Below are positions 1 through 10,510 of a stretch of DNA of 64,000 bases, piece after piece. The stretch is from Takakia lepidozioides. Its lineage: Eukaryota > Streptophyta > Takakiopsida > Takakiales > Takakiaceae. The translations under genes were made by a program, and so were the position numbers. Location: assembly GCA_030704615.1 (NCBI GenBank), contig CM060732.1, positions 27,881,053-27,945,052 of the forward strand. The letters run 5' to 3'. The notes beneath the pieces are model-generated. The model did no database searches, was not told the DNA's origin, and saw nothing but the letters and a program-made list of their open reading frames with translations. Within the stretch, counting starts at the first letter, position 1. Every line of letters starts with the position of its first letter.

Positions 1-237
1 CCCTTTGCATCAGGCTTGCTGCACCCACATTTGGCATACATGTCCACTAGGGCAGTGGTCAGAATGACAACTAGTACAGTTTCAGCTTTGACGATGGCAC
101 ATGGCCAAGAGATATCCCAATATCCCGCTACCAATGGGTTCAATGCATACTCTTGTCACATTGGCAGTATCATGTCAAAGTCACTCCAACTAGATTCACT
201 CAACCAGCTAACTTGCAGAATTGAACATGAAAATTTA
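1..237. other. No gene recognised at the left edge
   Basis: Short open frames occur here, but none shows a recognisable motif or a splice-consistent structure. I see nothing I can support in this stretch. Confidence 0.5.
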
Positions 238-1460
238 GGGCCGAATCTGATAAGAAGGGAAAATAGGGTGAAATGTGTTTCAGAAGGTGCCTTCATTAGC
301 AGTGCTTGATTGTATCAATTGTGCTGCTGCTGCTGCGGCTTCCAATTGACCATCTACCCATGCATGTTTCTTGTATCTATCCTTCCACAGGGAATCATAG
401 ATAATATGGAGCTTGAAATCTGGCCCTCTTCCACACTCTATCCCTGCTCCTTCAGCTATCTATGCCTCTGCACAAAATCATGCATACAACAATCATTCCA
501 GCAAACACCCCCAACCCTACTTATCAATGAGCAACGAGCTAACTTACATAATTCAATATGCATCTCAAGGCCGAGTCTGATGAGAGGGCAAAACAGGCTG
601 AAATAGGTCGAAGAAGAACCCATAGAGGATTTGACCGACCATCAACCCAAAAGGACCTCTTGTGTGTGCTGCTTGTGTCTTGTAGTCAGGTAATGTCGGA
701 TTGGTCTGTGAGAACCAGCACGGTGCAGATGAGCAGGCAGAGATTGAAACACGGCCTACTAAGACCAAGCTGACTCTCCCACGAACCTTGAAACATCAGG
801 AAGAATACCAAATCATGGTACTAACAGGAGCCAACAGCCCACATTTGCAGGATGGACAAACTTCTTCACATCGTACATTAAGGAAAAGCTGCACCTTGCC
901 ATTGCGGTTGTCGCACCATCGTGAAGGATCTTTAAAAATCTCATGCCAACTCTGCTCCGTGCTGCAAATGAAGGGCCGAGTCTGATGAGAGGGCAAAACA
1001 GGTTGAAATAGGTCGAAGAAGAAGGTGCCCTCACCACATTGTCCTCGACCTTGTGTCATGGCCCATGGAGGATTTGACTGACCATGAACCCAAGAGGACC
1101 TCTTCAGTGTGCTGCTTGTTTCTGTAGTCAGGTAATGTCGGATTGGTCAGTGAGAACCACCACGGTGCAGCTGAGTGGGCAGAGATTGAAACACGGCCTG
1201 CTAAGACCAAGCTAACTCTCCCAAGAACCTTGTAAACATCAGGAAGAATACCAAATCATGGTACTAACAGGAGCCAACAACCCACATTTGCAGGATGGAC
1301 AAACTTCTTCACATCGTACATTAAGAAAAAGCCACACCTTGCAATTGCGGTTGTCCCGCCATCGTGAAGGATCTTTTAGAAACTCATGCCAGCTCTGCTC
1401 CGTGCTGTAAAATCAGGGCCGAGCGGGTAGAGATTGAAACACGGCCTCTCCCAAGAACGG
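238..1460. repeat. Tandem repeat, ~400-440 bp unit, about two full copies plus partial ends
   Basis: A unit beginning GGGCCGAGTCTGATGAGAGG starts near 570 and again near 971, and the following ~400 bp is alignable throughout. Shared landmarks are the GTAATGTCGGATTGGT stretch, the GAGATTGAAACACGGCCT stretch and the CATCAGGAAGAATACCAAAT stretch. A shortened third copy begins near 1,418 and keeps only the GAGATTGAAACACGGCCT part. A more decayed start of another unit is visible at about 238. The second copy carries an extra ~40 bp near 1,021-1,060. No protein motif is visible in any frame, so I read this as non-coding tandem duplication. Confidence 0.75.
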
Positions 1461-1756
1461 CAGGCTCCCAGCCGAAACCTCCTCGCACACATACCGTAGC
1501 GTTTCTAGGGTTGCTTGCTCCAAATGCGAAGGTTGATCCAACTGCGGGCCTCCCATGCATGTTTGCCCTCTCTCCCGCTCGCTCGCTCTAAGTCCCAACC
1601 CTCTCTCTCTCTCCCTCCCGCTCGCTCTAAGTCTATTCACGCTACCGTGATGGACAACTTTTTTAAGTTTTTTAACCTTTTTGTAAACCCTAAAAGCCCC
1701 TCTTTGATTTTTTTTCTTTTTTTTCTTTTCTTAAAGGAAACCACAGGTCCTTGAGG

Positions 1757-1925
1757 AGGGGGGATCACCCGCCTTCATTTATGGGCCATAAGACGTACAG
1801 GACGATCAATGCCCAGACATACTGTCACGAACAATCCCACATACGGGATAAGGCAGCGGGTTTGAACCCCAAACCACCAAGGCGACACACTGTGCACTTA
1901 CCAGCCGATGTGTTTTTAAAAAAAA
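1757..1925 (-). repeat. tRNA-derived SINE-like repeat, copy 1
   Basis: On the minus strand this stretch has a polymerase III B-box-like GGGGTTCAAACCC inside a GGTGGTTTGGGG context. It runs towards a GGGCCCATAAATGAA-like end. The same arrangement occurs on the plus strand at 56.28-56.45 kb, with the same order of landmarks (CACATCGGCTG, TGTCGCC.TGGTGGTTTGGGGTTCAAACC, GTATGTCTGGGC, GGCCCATAAATGAA). Two diverged copies in opposite orientation, an internal promoter-like box and an adjoining A-rich tract fit a SINE. The exact ends are not determined. Confidence 0.55.
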
Positions 1926-2288
1926 AAAAATTTGCATTTTGTTTTTAAAAAAAATTGATTCTAGTGGTCAGAGTCTTCGTTTTTTCAAAATATAAATACT
2001 CATATATTATATATATAACCAGAAAAACATGTGTTGACATGTGCAGTCATGTAGTGATTCATCCATGTGATGATCTGGCAGAATGCATTAGAGTGAGAGT
2101 CATGAAGTCATATGTCTTTCTAGCAATATACACACGTCATTCTAGTGTAGTCATGACCGTGACTGGTAGTCATATCTGCCATGCCAATATTCGTGGTCAA
2201 ACATGTTTGACCTGTGTTCCGCAGAGTCCGGAGCCATGCAGTCACATATACGCCTTCCCTAGACCTGCATTATGACTTCAAAAGCATT

Positions 2289-2512
2289 TTACGACTGCAA
2301 ATGGCATTTCTGCCACAAATCTGTCATGACTGCGCACCCATGGGAGTCGTAAAAGCCGCAATCTGTTGTAGTGTAATTGACCTCACAATGTCCTCCGTTG
2401 TGGCAATGAGGATGTCCACCAGATGCGCCGCAGAGGAGGCACGCCAGGAAGAGTGCACTGATTCGGCCATGTTTGTCGTGGGCATGTCGGTGGAGGTGCA
2501 CGGAAGTGCAGA
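2289..2512 (-). pseudogene. Fragment of a Mutator-like transposase (copy-B subfamily)
   Basis: Read on the minus strand, this segment encodes a stretch close to copy B at 49.16-49.28 kb, including DMP-TNMAESVHSSWRASSAAH followed by LVD and ATTEDI. In the transposase family this covers the last acidic catalytic position (the E of the N-x-x-E-x-x-H context). It is only ~220 bp long and is cut off at 2,512, where the Ty3/gypsy integrase begins on the opposite strand. It is a decayed remnant with no start and no complete domain. Confidence 0.65.
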
Positions 2513-2519
2513 TGACTGG

Positions 2520-4135
2520 TTAGATTGGCAGTGGCCAATCAGATACTCCCTTGCTCATGGTCAGTGCCCACCAAGTTATGGAAAGGAGCAGAGAAAGAGA
2601 ATTGCTATCAAGGCTCTACCTTACACTATGGTAGGGAGCAGAATGTATAAGCTAGGACCAGATGGAGTGCTGAAGCGATGCTTATACCACCATGAAGTTA
2701 ATAAAGTTTTGGAGGAAGTTCATAAATGAGTGGCAGGAGGTCATTTTGGAGAAGAGACTACCAGTAGGAAGATACTACATGCAGGTTACTGGTGGCCTAC
2801 TTTGTTCAAAGATGTACACAAGTATTGTCAGAGTTGTGATGAATGTCAGAGGCTAGGACCTTTGCAGAGATCTGGGAAGATGGCTTTGCATCCTACAATG
2901 CCTACGGAACCATTTCAGAAATGGGGACTAGACTTTGTTGGACCAATTAACCCACCATACAAGAATACACAGAACAGGTACATAATTACAGCCACTGATT
3001 ATACTACGAAGTGGGTGGAAGCATGAGGGACAACACAGCCAAGTCCACAGCAAGGTTCCTGTATGAGAACATACTTACACGATTTGGCTGTCCCTTGGAA
3101 TTTATCAGTGATCAGGGAAATCACTTCATTAATGAGACCATTGAATTATTGACTAAAGAGTTCATGATTGTGCATAGGAAGAGTACAACATATTACCCAC
3201 AGGGTAATGGGCAGGCAGAGGCTACCAACAAAATACTATGTACTATCTTGGCTAAGATAATCAATGCAAACAGAACGGATTGGGATACAAAGCTACTGAC
3301 AGCTTTGTGGTCATACAAGGCTTCATATAAAGTCACCACTAAGTATACACCATTCCAATTAGTTTATGGTATGGAAGCTTTACTTCCAGTGGAATTCCTG
3401 TTACCTACCATGAGAACGAAATGGGGAAAGAGAATGGAATTGCAAGATTCAATTAAGGTCAGGAAACATGAATTATACCATGTGGAAGAAGTACGTGCTG
3501 ATGCAGCTGATAACATGACCATAATTCAGATGAAGAGAAAGGAACAGTTTGATGAAGGCAAGATAAAGACTTTTAAGACGGGAGATTTGGTTCTCTGGTT
3601 GCAGAAGAAGGGGAAGATTAAAGCTTCTAAGCTTAAATCACCATGGAAAGGACCTTATGTCATACAGAAAATGTATGATAACAACACCGCCATGTTACAA
3701 ACCATTAACAAAGAGATGCTGAGAATAGTTAATGCCAATAAGTTGAAGGGCTACAGTGGTATCCATGACAAACCATTGCAGCATGATTTACATGTTGAAA
3801 CGCAGAAGCAGTCACGGGCTGCGCCAGTGATACCAACGGAGTATGAAGCACTTGTCGGTAGGCCGAGCATATATGACCAAGGCGGGCAGAACAAGCGCGA
3901 CACAGCCTATCACAACCCATCAAGGCATGACACAGCCTATCACAGCCCAGCACGGCGCGACACAGCATATCACAGCCCAGCACGGCGCAACACAACCTAT
4001 CACAGCCCAGCACTGCGCGACATAACATATCACAGCCCAACACGGCGCAACACAGCCTATCACAGCCCATCACAGCGTGTCACAGCCTATCACAGCTTAC
4101 CACAATGCCACACAGCCTATCACAGCATACCATAG
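2520..4135 (+). pseudogene. Ty3/gypsy integrase, 5'-truncated and broken
   Basis: The order of motifs is that of a retroelement integrase. An HHCC zinc-binding region ([17 protein letters not shown]) lies at 2,715-2,860. The catalytic triad is D in GLDFVGP (~2,930), D in FISDQG (3,110) and E in GNGQAEA (3,218). The last two are separated by exactly 35 residues, the D,D35E spacing of integrases. A C-terminal GPY/F-type module follows (KSPWKGPYVIQKMY, ~3,636-3,680). The reading frame is broken by TGA at 2,727 in the zinc region and by a frameshift near 3,020 after KWVEA. Reverse transcriptase, RNase H, protease and gag are absent, so the 5' part of the element is missing. The frame continues past the integrase into a repetitive tail. 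The element cannot be autonomous. Confidence 0.9.
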
Positions 4136-4170
4136 TATGACACAGCCTGTCACAGCACAGCACAGCCTAC
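3890..4170 (+). repeat. 30-bp tandem repeat, in frame with the integrase C-terminus
   Basis: About nine diverged units of ~30 bp (CACAGCCTATCACAGCCCAG plus a CACGGCG-type spacer) follow the integrase domain directly. The period is a multiple of three, so the repeat is translated as a 10-residue unit of the type RRDTAYHSPA, repeated roughly eight times before the stop at 4,135. A shorter CACAGCC-rich repeat recurs near the 3' end of the element (7,692-7,842) and in the inverted partial copy at 44.4-44.66 kb. It is therefore a property of this transposon family. Confidence 0.8.
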
Positions 4171-4199
4171 TAGGGTTACACAATCCATAGGATCAGTGA

Positions 4200-5221
4200 C
4201 AGGTGGACGTGGGTTAACATCCGGAGAGTGGCCAGCGGAAAAGTGGACGAATGCACGTGTAGAAATAGACAAGTGGACGCCAGGGCGAGACACACAACCG
4301 GACATGGATTGCAAGAACGACTGTCATCAAGGAAAAAGACAAAATTGGCCGTCAAAGTACCTACCTGGCACATTAACTTATTATGGGCCCATTAATGCAT
4401 ACGGGGAAAGGATAACGGAACCCTTAAAAAGTACCGAAAAGCGAAATCCATGTCACATGTGCTATCCTAGTGGACAGTCCAGAGTGGAAAATCCATGGAA
4501 GAAAATGAAATCTAAAATCCAGTCACAGCAGTTACAGCCAATCAAAAGCCAGAAGCAGAATCAAGAAAATGGAGGAATTTTCAGCGCAAGAGTCGGCGTC
4601 GTTCCAAGTAACGGGCGTCACGACGGGACAGACCATCAATGCTATAGCTTTGAAGCTATGGAGGAAGTAACAGACTATACGCTCGCGATACTACTTACGC
4701 AGTGGCACGGGGATAGAAGAACAGAGAGTATCTTTTCTCTTAATCGATGCTTGCAAGCCCCGCATGCTTACAAGAAATTACCCATAGCATTTTGTGGCAA
4801 CCATACGTTTATGCTTTGTGCCCTGCAGGCATTTCTTCAATTGTTACAGCCAAAACCTTTCTGTGGGTCTAGAATGAAGAGAGTGAGAGGAATGGAAGAA
4901 ATCAGGGTGAAGAGCACCACAATCCTGCAAAAACAAACGATTGCTACTCCACAGGCGGTACAGTTACTGAAGGAGCTGCGATTAGAAGGATTGCAAAGCA
5001 AAGATTGGACATTGTACCATAGGCAATACATGTTACGATTCTTGCAGAACTTTGAGCCTAGGACAGGAGCAACAACGGTGAAGGGAGTTGAATTAGAAAT
5101 TACTCCCCTATACCTACAGCAATTGTTTGAATTGCCATCAGGTCAGGTGCATGTAGAGGAGCACAGGGCAAGATTGCAAATAGGGGACTTATTCCAAGAA
5201 GGGAGTTTCTTTAAAACTTAG
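4200..5221 (+). CDS. Unrecognised open frame in the 3' part of the Ty3 element
   Basis: An uninterrupted frame of about 340 codons follows the integrase repeat tail. The first in-frame codon of the open stretch is not ATG, so the start is undefined. I do not recognise the product. The last ~100 residues include VELEITPLYLQQLFELPSG, which has the look of a structural or plant-mobile-type domain. No enzyme motif, signal peptide or membrane segment is apparent. Its position downstream of integrase and upstream of a coiled-coil region suggests an additional 3' coding region of the retroelement, possibly captured from the host. It could also be a displaced gag-like region. Confidence 0.45.
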
Positions 5222-5229
5222 GGTTATGC

Positions 5230-6067
5230 TTGTACCAAGGCCGTGTACCCAGGGCTAAGGGAGGTAGGCCAGGTATTGAACGTTCTGTTTGCCATGAAAT
5301 AGAACCAACAGTATTTGAGCAGATCCTTCACAGAGGAAATACTCAAAGCCTTGAGAGGAGAAGAGGTAGCATGGGCAGACATAATGTACAACGCACTAGT
5401 AGAGGAGATGAAAAGATTACAGGGCACTGCCGCAAAGTCTCCTCTCATAGTGTCTGGCCCAATCATTGCTCAAATATGCTCTTCACACAGTGAGGGTGGA
5501 CTGGCAGGGCAACCCCAGTCTAAGAGACAGAGGCGGGGAAAGACTGTAGTGGCGAATCCACTGGCTTCACGAAAACCGCATGATAACGTTTCCCAAGCTC
5601 TTGTGCAGGAAGGGGCATAGCAGCACATAGAGCTGCTATTATTGGAAGCAGGACCTTCAGAGAGGGAAGAGGAAGTTACTTCAGTATCACAGCCATCACA
5701 GCCAGATGATCAGCTTGTCACATAGTTACCACAAGTTGTCCATGCAGTTCCACCAGAAATAATTGATTTGGAGAAAGAAGGGTTAGATATCCCCACTACA
5801 GAACAGGTGGTGGCAGAAATTGAGAAGGGGGACCTTCTCTATGAAAATTCTGGTCTGGTCAGGGAAACAGTGATTCCGGAGGTGCAGCGGTTGTCTAGGG
5901 GAAACCCTGCAGTGCATATAATACACACACCTATGACGGAGGTACCACAGGTAGAATGTCAAGACACTGCAGCACCTGTGACGGATGAGGTGGTTCAGGA
6001 AGAAAATCTGGTGGGGCAATGGCCTGAATGGTTCGTGAGGCTTCACACTATTGAGGATCAGGGATAA
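5230..6067 (+). pseudogene. Decayed continuation of the retroelement 3' coding region
   Basis: Several shorter frames in this stretch (about 5,315-5,620 and 5,768-6,067) read as fragments of one coding region interrupted by stops, for example TAG at 5,618-5,620 and TAA near 6,065. The predicted residues are acidic and low in complexity, without a recognisable domain. The stretch links the open frame ending at 5,221 to the coiled-coil frame starting at 6,104, in the same direction. I infer one original long ORF broken by mutation. Confidence 0.4.
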
Positions 6068-6103
6068 CAGCAGCAAGTTCACCATGATGACCCTCAACAG
6101 GCC

Positions 6104-7212
6104 ATGCTTATGAGTTCCATTAGCAGGACACTTAATTTGTTGGGCACTTATGTCAAATCCCATGTTCCAACTACCCAATTGGCAGCTTTGAGGGAGGAAC
6201 TCAGGAAGGAGTTTGAGGCTCGACTTGCCACTGAGTGTGCAAACAAGGTCGATGAGGAAGTCACTCTCAAGATACAGCAAGACTTAGAGAGTACAAAAGC
6301 TGCTTTGCAATTGGCCAAGGAACAATTGATTGAGGCAGGCCTCGCGCAAGACCAGTTGCACGAAGCACATAAGCAACAGCTATACCAAATGCAGGTGAAG
6401 CATGAAAGCAAGTTGCAAGAAGTGAATGCACTACATACGGAGTTGCAGACAGTGCATGACAGGATGGCCATACAATGTGCTACACTCACAACTACGCTTG
6501 ACCAAGCTACAATAGAAATTAACAGTCAAGCGGAAAGATGTACGAAGGCAGAGGCAGAGAATGTCGAGCAAGCGAAACTCATTGTCGATATGAATAATAC
6601 AATCTGTCGCAATACAGACAGGTTGAAGCCGACCAAGAGAGGTACATCCTGGAGTTGCAACAAACGCTCATGGTAAATAGAAATGAACTGTCTGTGGCTA
6701 ACAAGGCTTGGAAAGAAGCCAATAATCTGGCTGCTGCCTATGCCAGTTTGGTTGAACCTCATGCGAAGCGCATGGAAGCTTTACAGCAGCAGATAGATGT
6801 GTACAGGCTCACAGAGGAGCAGGCTCTCAGGGATGCCACAAACAACTTGGTGGATAACCACCTTATGCAAGTCTGGTTAGCACAAGGACCGGTGGAAGGC
6901 AAAACACCACGGAAGCTCACCCAAAGCGAGATGAATGAGCTTAGGCTGCAGGTACAGAACATTGCCACAACTACTATAGACAATGTCTATAGTAGAATAA
7001 CGGAGCTACAGGAGGATGTAGACGGTCTGCAGACTCAGGTGGAGGACCTGACATCAAATGTTGACAAGAGAGTCTTTGTACCTGAGGAGCAACTGATGGC
7101 TTCTTATTTACAAGCCAGAACTTTGGCTTTTCAGTCTTCTTCGCAGGGGGTGCAGGAGATGCCAATGGTACAAGAGCCAGTGCCACCAACACCACAACAA
7201 GTCACTGTATAG
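6104..7212 (+). pseudogene. Long coiled-coil protein region of the retroelement
   Basis: Two overlapping frames (6,104-6,676 and ~6,655-7,212) together encode roughly 370 residues, joined by a frameshift near 6,660. From about residue 25 the sequence is a run of heptad-like repeats rich in E, K, Q, L and A, for example LREELRKEFEARLA, LQLAKEQLIEAGLAQDQLH and LQEVNALHTELQTV. This predicts an extended coiled coil. A second coiled segment with VQNIATTTIDNV and LQEDVDGLQTQVEDL follows. Standard Ty3/gypsy elements do not carry such a region after integrase, so it may be a captured host sequence or a family-specific accessory protein. The function is unknown. Confidence 0.5.
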
Positions 7213-7325
7213 TAGCTGACCCTGTTGTTACTACAGCCACACCACAGCCACCACAGCCTGAGGTATGGGGGAATGCTGCTTTTAACCCACCTAAAACTCC
7301 AGCTGCACGGGAGTACAGTCGGGCT

Positions 7326-7850
7326 ATGATTATGCCTTTCAACCAAATTCCCATTGTGTTGGATTTGGCTTGGAAGGAATTTAGTCCTCCGCAGTCGTTG
7401 GCACATTACTATCAAATCATGCGCATTTGGCTGCCAGTGGCAACTAGGACTAAAGTTCTTCTGAACAATCGACCAATTGAGGATCATCACTTTGCGCAGT
7501 ACTGGCATGAGGCAAGTACCATGTTGAAGGAATTAATTGCCTTCCAAGTTGTACATGGATTCGTTTATACCAAGACCAAAGAGGTAGCAAGTATTGTCAT
7601 GGACTACGGGTTATACTACGCTGCTTGTTTTCTGGCACGTTATCACATTGAGCAGCAGAAGATGCAAACGCGCTTTCTGAGTTATTCCAGTGATCACAGC
7701 CCGACACAGCCCGTCACAGCCCGACACAGTCGCACAGCCAGTCACAGCTCGACACAGCCCGACACAGCCCAACACAGTCGCACAGCCAGTCACAGCCCGT
7801 CACAGTTTCACACAGCCAGTCACAGCTTGACACAGCTGTCACGACCATAG
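7326..7850 (+). pseudogene. Last open segment of the retroelement 3' region, ending in a CACAGCC repeat
   Basis: About 115 codons of unrecognised protein (with LAHYYQIMRIWLPV and VLLNNRPIEDHHFAQYW) pass directly into a translated CACAGCC-type repeat rich in S, H, T and Q. No known domain is evident. The repeat at 7,692-7,842 echoes the repeat after integrase. The segment from about 7,690 to 7,990 is also present, inverted, at 44.27-44.66 kb, which shows that it is a mobile sequence. Confidence 0.4.
7692..7842 (+). repeat. CACAGCC-type short tandem repeat near the element's 3' end
   Basis: Irregular units of CACAGCCCGACACAG and CACAGCCAGTCACAG fill this stretch. The same motif family occurs at 3,890-4,170 and, reverse-complemented, at 44.42-44.65 kb. 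Confidence 0.75.
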
Positions 7851-8158
7851 GGAACGGATAGCAGGACAGGGAACGACTGTGGGGAACAACATCTGCGAAT
7901 GGAACATGTTAGTTCACGGATGACGGTTAGTGAGGGAAACGGTTAGAACAACGGGTAGGAAGATAAAGCCAGGAGCGAGGACTGGAAAATGATCACTTCT
8001 TGGGGGAGAATCACTTCTTGGGGGAGAATCACTTCTGAGGGAAGATGATCACTTCTGGAAGGACTTGGGGGGGGGGGGGAGATCACGACTTGGAAAGGAA
8101 GCGGAGAGCGCATCTCCGAGCAGAAAGAGGGAGAGCACGGAGTAGGAGGAGAACGATC

Positions 8159-8368
8159 TGTTGATACTTGCTGAATGCAAGAAGTAGAGTTGTAATGTAG
8201 AGTAGAATAGAGATACCATGGCTTCAGCCTGATACTTGATAGATATTAATCTGATACATACTTCATACTCACACTGTGTAGAGAGATCTGAGTGAAGCTG
8301 TGGAATGAATGGATGAGTTGATGGAATCCGATAGATTGCTGAAGCAAACTGATACTTAAATACCAACA
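8159..8368 (+). mobile_element. Candidate 3' LTR of the Ty3/gypsy element
   Basis: The segment starts TGTTGATACTTG and ends ACCAACA, so its ends form the TGTTG...CAACA pair usual for plant LTRs. It is preceded by a purine-rich stretch (GAGTAGGAGGAGAACGATC) that could be the polypurine tract. At ~210 bp it is short for an LTR. The matching 5' LTR is missing because the element is truncated at its left end, so this cannot be confirmed internally. Confidence 0.3.
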
Positions 8369-8444
8369 GTAAGGTAACTAGCTAACATGAATGCGGGAAG
8401 GAAAACAAATAGGAAACACCCCCATGATACACTAGCTGTAGGTC

Positions 8445-10151
8445 ATGACTGATTGTTCTGAGCGGGCTGAGTGCTTAGAGATTTCCAACTCTTCTATCTT
8501 GGAGTTCCCGCCTCGGATAGTGAAGGGATGGGTGAGTAAAAACCGCGTGACATTGTGGCTGGGTAGGAACAGGTTGTGCAGGACGCCACGGAGCATCAGC
8601 CCTCCCCAACTCGCAAGGACAGGAGAACTCCAAAAACTAAAGAACAGCCTTACGAGGCCAGAGAGCACCCTTCTCGGGTTTTGGGTCAGTATGAAAGTGA
8701 GGTGATTAACGAGAGCTTCTTGGTAATGATGGAATCCAGAAAATCCACATTCAAAGGAGAGAGATCAAAGACTTGGGACATCCTGGTTTCTTTCCTCACA
8801 AAGGTACCCACACAAAACTTTGTCTGGTGTGTTTTTTACTTTGTTCAAGATTGTGATGTGCTCCTAACAAGTCCACTGTTTTTGTTGTGTGGAACAGGTC
8901 ACCAAAAGACCTGAATGGGTGAATGGAAGCCAGCAAGCGTACGCAACAGACCTAGTGGTGCTAGACATTCCAGATGGTCTGCCTGTGCCAGATGTCCTCC
9001 CATCAAACACAATGCCATCGTGGAACAAGTCTGATGCCCTCTTCTGGCAGTGGGTTTTTTCCTTCAGCAACAAATTTTTGTCTGATGCAGGAGCACTTCT
9101 TCTTTTGCACTCCAAAGACATGTTGGCGCGCATAACCCTTTTCAGTTATATGAAGACTTCCGGATTTAAGGTCATCAAAAACATGGACGTGTATCAACAC
9201 TCTTCCACTTTCCAAGGGAGAGTTCCTAGGACAGAGGGTGAGTTCAGGATGGTGAACTGTCTCTTCTTATAATTTCATTCTGTTCAGTTCATTATGCATG
9301 TTCGAGAACTGAGTGTTTTGGGGGGGCAATGCAGACTCGGGTGTTCGAGGCTCTATGCTTGGTGAGGATGCGAAAGGACACCCTCCCTCCCGGTATTGCA
9401 GAGTTCCAGTTGAGAGACCTTGCAGTACACATCAACCCCAGCTGCGAGCCTGTGGGGGACGATGTCCTGTACAATTACGTGGACTCCGGGCGGACTATCA
9501 AAAGAACGAATGGTGTCCCTTGGAGAGTGCTCGGGAGAAATCTCCAGCATTCATGCAGACTCTGGTGGAGACTTGCAGGCGGCATGGGGGGCGGATGGTG
9601 GACTTGTCTTTGGGAACAAGTTTGCCCTGCCAAGTCTCCTGCTCTGCCATGTCTATGATCTTGAATTTTGTAATGATTGTTGGTTTTTTAACCATTCATT
9701 CTGTGCATTTGCATGTGCAACATTCCATGCCTGTAAGAGCGCCGGTAGACACTTCTTCGGCATGGAGGGGGATGCGGAGCTGTTTTTATGCGAGATTAAA
9801 CAACTCACCTCCGGCTCGGCATCGGCCCCACACAAGGAAACAGTTTTCGACGAACGGGAACTTCTAGATGAAGACCTCGACGTGAACTCCGACTCGGAGT
9901 GTACGTAAGTCCGGTTTGTTTTGGATGACATGTCGGATTTTTTAAATTTTCAGACCTTCATTTTGTGTTCATTTTTGTCATAACCACGGTTCTGACTTTC
10001 TGCTTGCTGGGCTTGCAACTTTGGGAATCTTTGCAGGACACCAGAAACAAGGAGAAGCATCCTTTTCTATGCCAACCCGAAATTTTTTCCGAGCCCAATT
10101 GCCCCCTGCAGTTGCCATGCTATGCAAAGGCTGCCGCTAAGGAGTGAATAA
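8445..10151 (+). CDS. Beta-class (N4/N6-type) DNA methyltransferase-like protein, six exons
   Basis: Proposed exons are 8445-8531, 8573-8803, 8898-9237, 9335-9633, 9738-9904 and 10037-10151. Every junction has GT/AG ends and all phases match, giving about 412 residues. Exon 3 has TDLVVLDIPDGLPVPD at the place where bacterial amino-methyltransferases carry S/D-P-P-Y (motif IV), followed by a hydrophobic GALLLLHSKDML strand. Exon 4 has EKSPAFMQTLVETC (motif X-like) and MVDLSLGT (motif I, normally D-P-F-x-G-S-G-T). Exon 5 has GRHFFGMEGD (motif II, normally G-R-x-F-I-G-I-E-x-D). The order IV, X, I, II is the circularly permuted beta order. The catalytic P-P is lost and motif I is altered, so activity is doubtful. 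Intron 1 would be only 41 bp and the exon 4/5 junction is the least certain. The gene starts 76 bp after the candidate LTR, so it may be 5'-truncated. The substrate is unknown. Confidence 0.6.
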
Positions 10152-10289
10152 GGAGTTTATTCACTGTGATTCTCCCCCTCCAATTTGCTTTGATTGTGTA
10201 TAAATTGTGGACAACAAGGCTGGGATTCTACAATCTCTGTGGGTCCACAATACTTTCAGTCTTTACACATACCTACATATATTGTTCAT

Positions 10290-10510
10290 GCATCCAAAAC
10301 ATAAATCCATCCATCAACTGTCCAAAATTCTACCATTCCAAATTTGTCACTCCGTCATTCATCCAATGCCAACATATATCATCCATCATTCACCCCACAC
10401 TCAGCCATCATGCATGTAACATCCATCCACCATCCATCCAATATTTTTCATCCATCCATCATTCATCCAACTGCACATCCAAGTGCGCATTACATTTTCA
10501 CTCGTTCCCA
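10290..10510. repeat. ATCC-rich simple repeat tract
   Basis: The strand is dominated by CATCCATCC, ATCATCCATCATTC and similar tetranucleotide-derived units, interrupted by unrelated bases. No coding signal is evident. It lies just downstream of the methyltransferase-like gene. Confidence 0.7.

Noticed and set aside
3729-4073. Minus-strand open frame of repeated CDRLCCAVLG-type residues
   Set aside because: It is the antisense reading of the 30-bp tandem repeat at the integrase tail, with no independent coding evidence.
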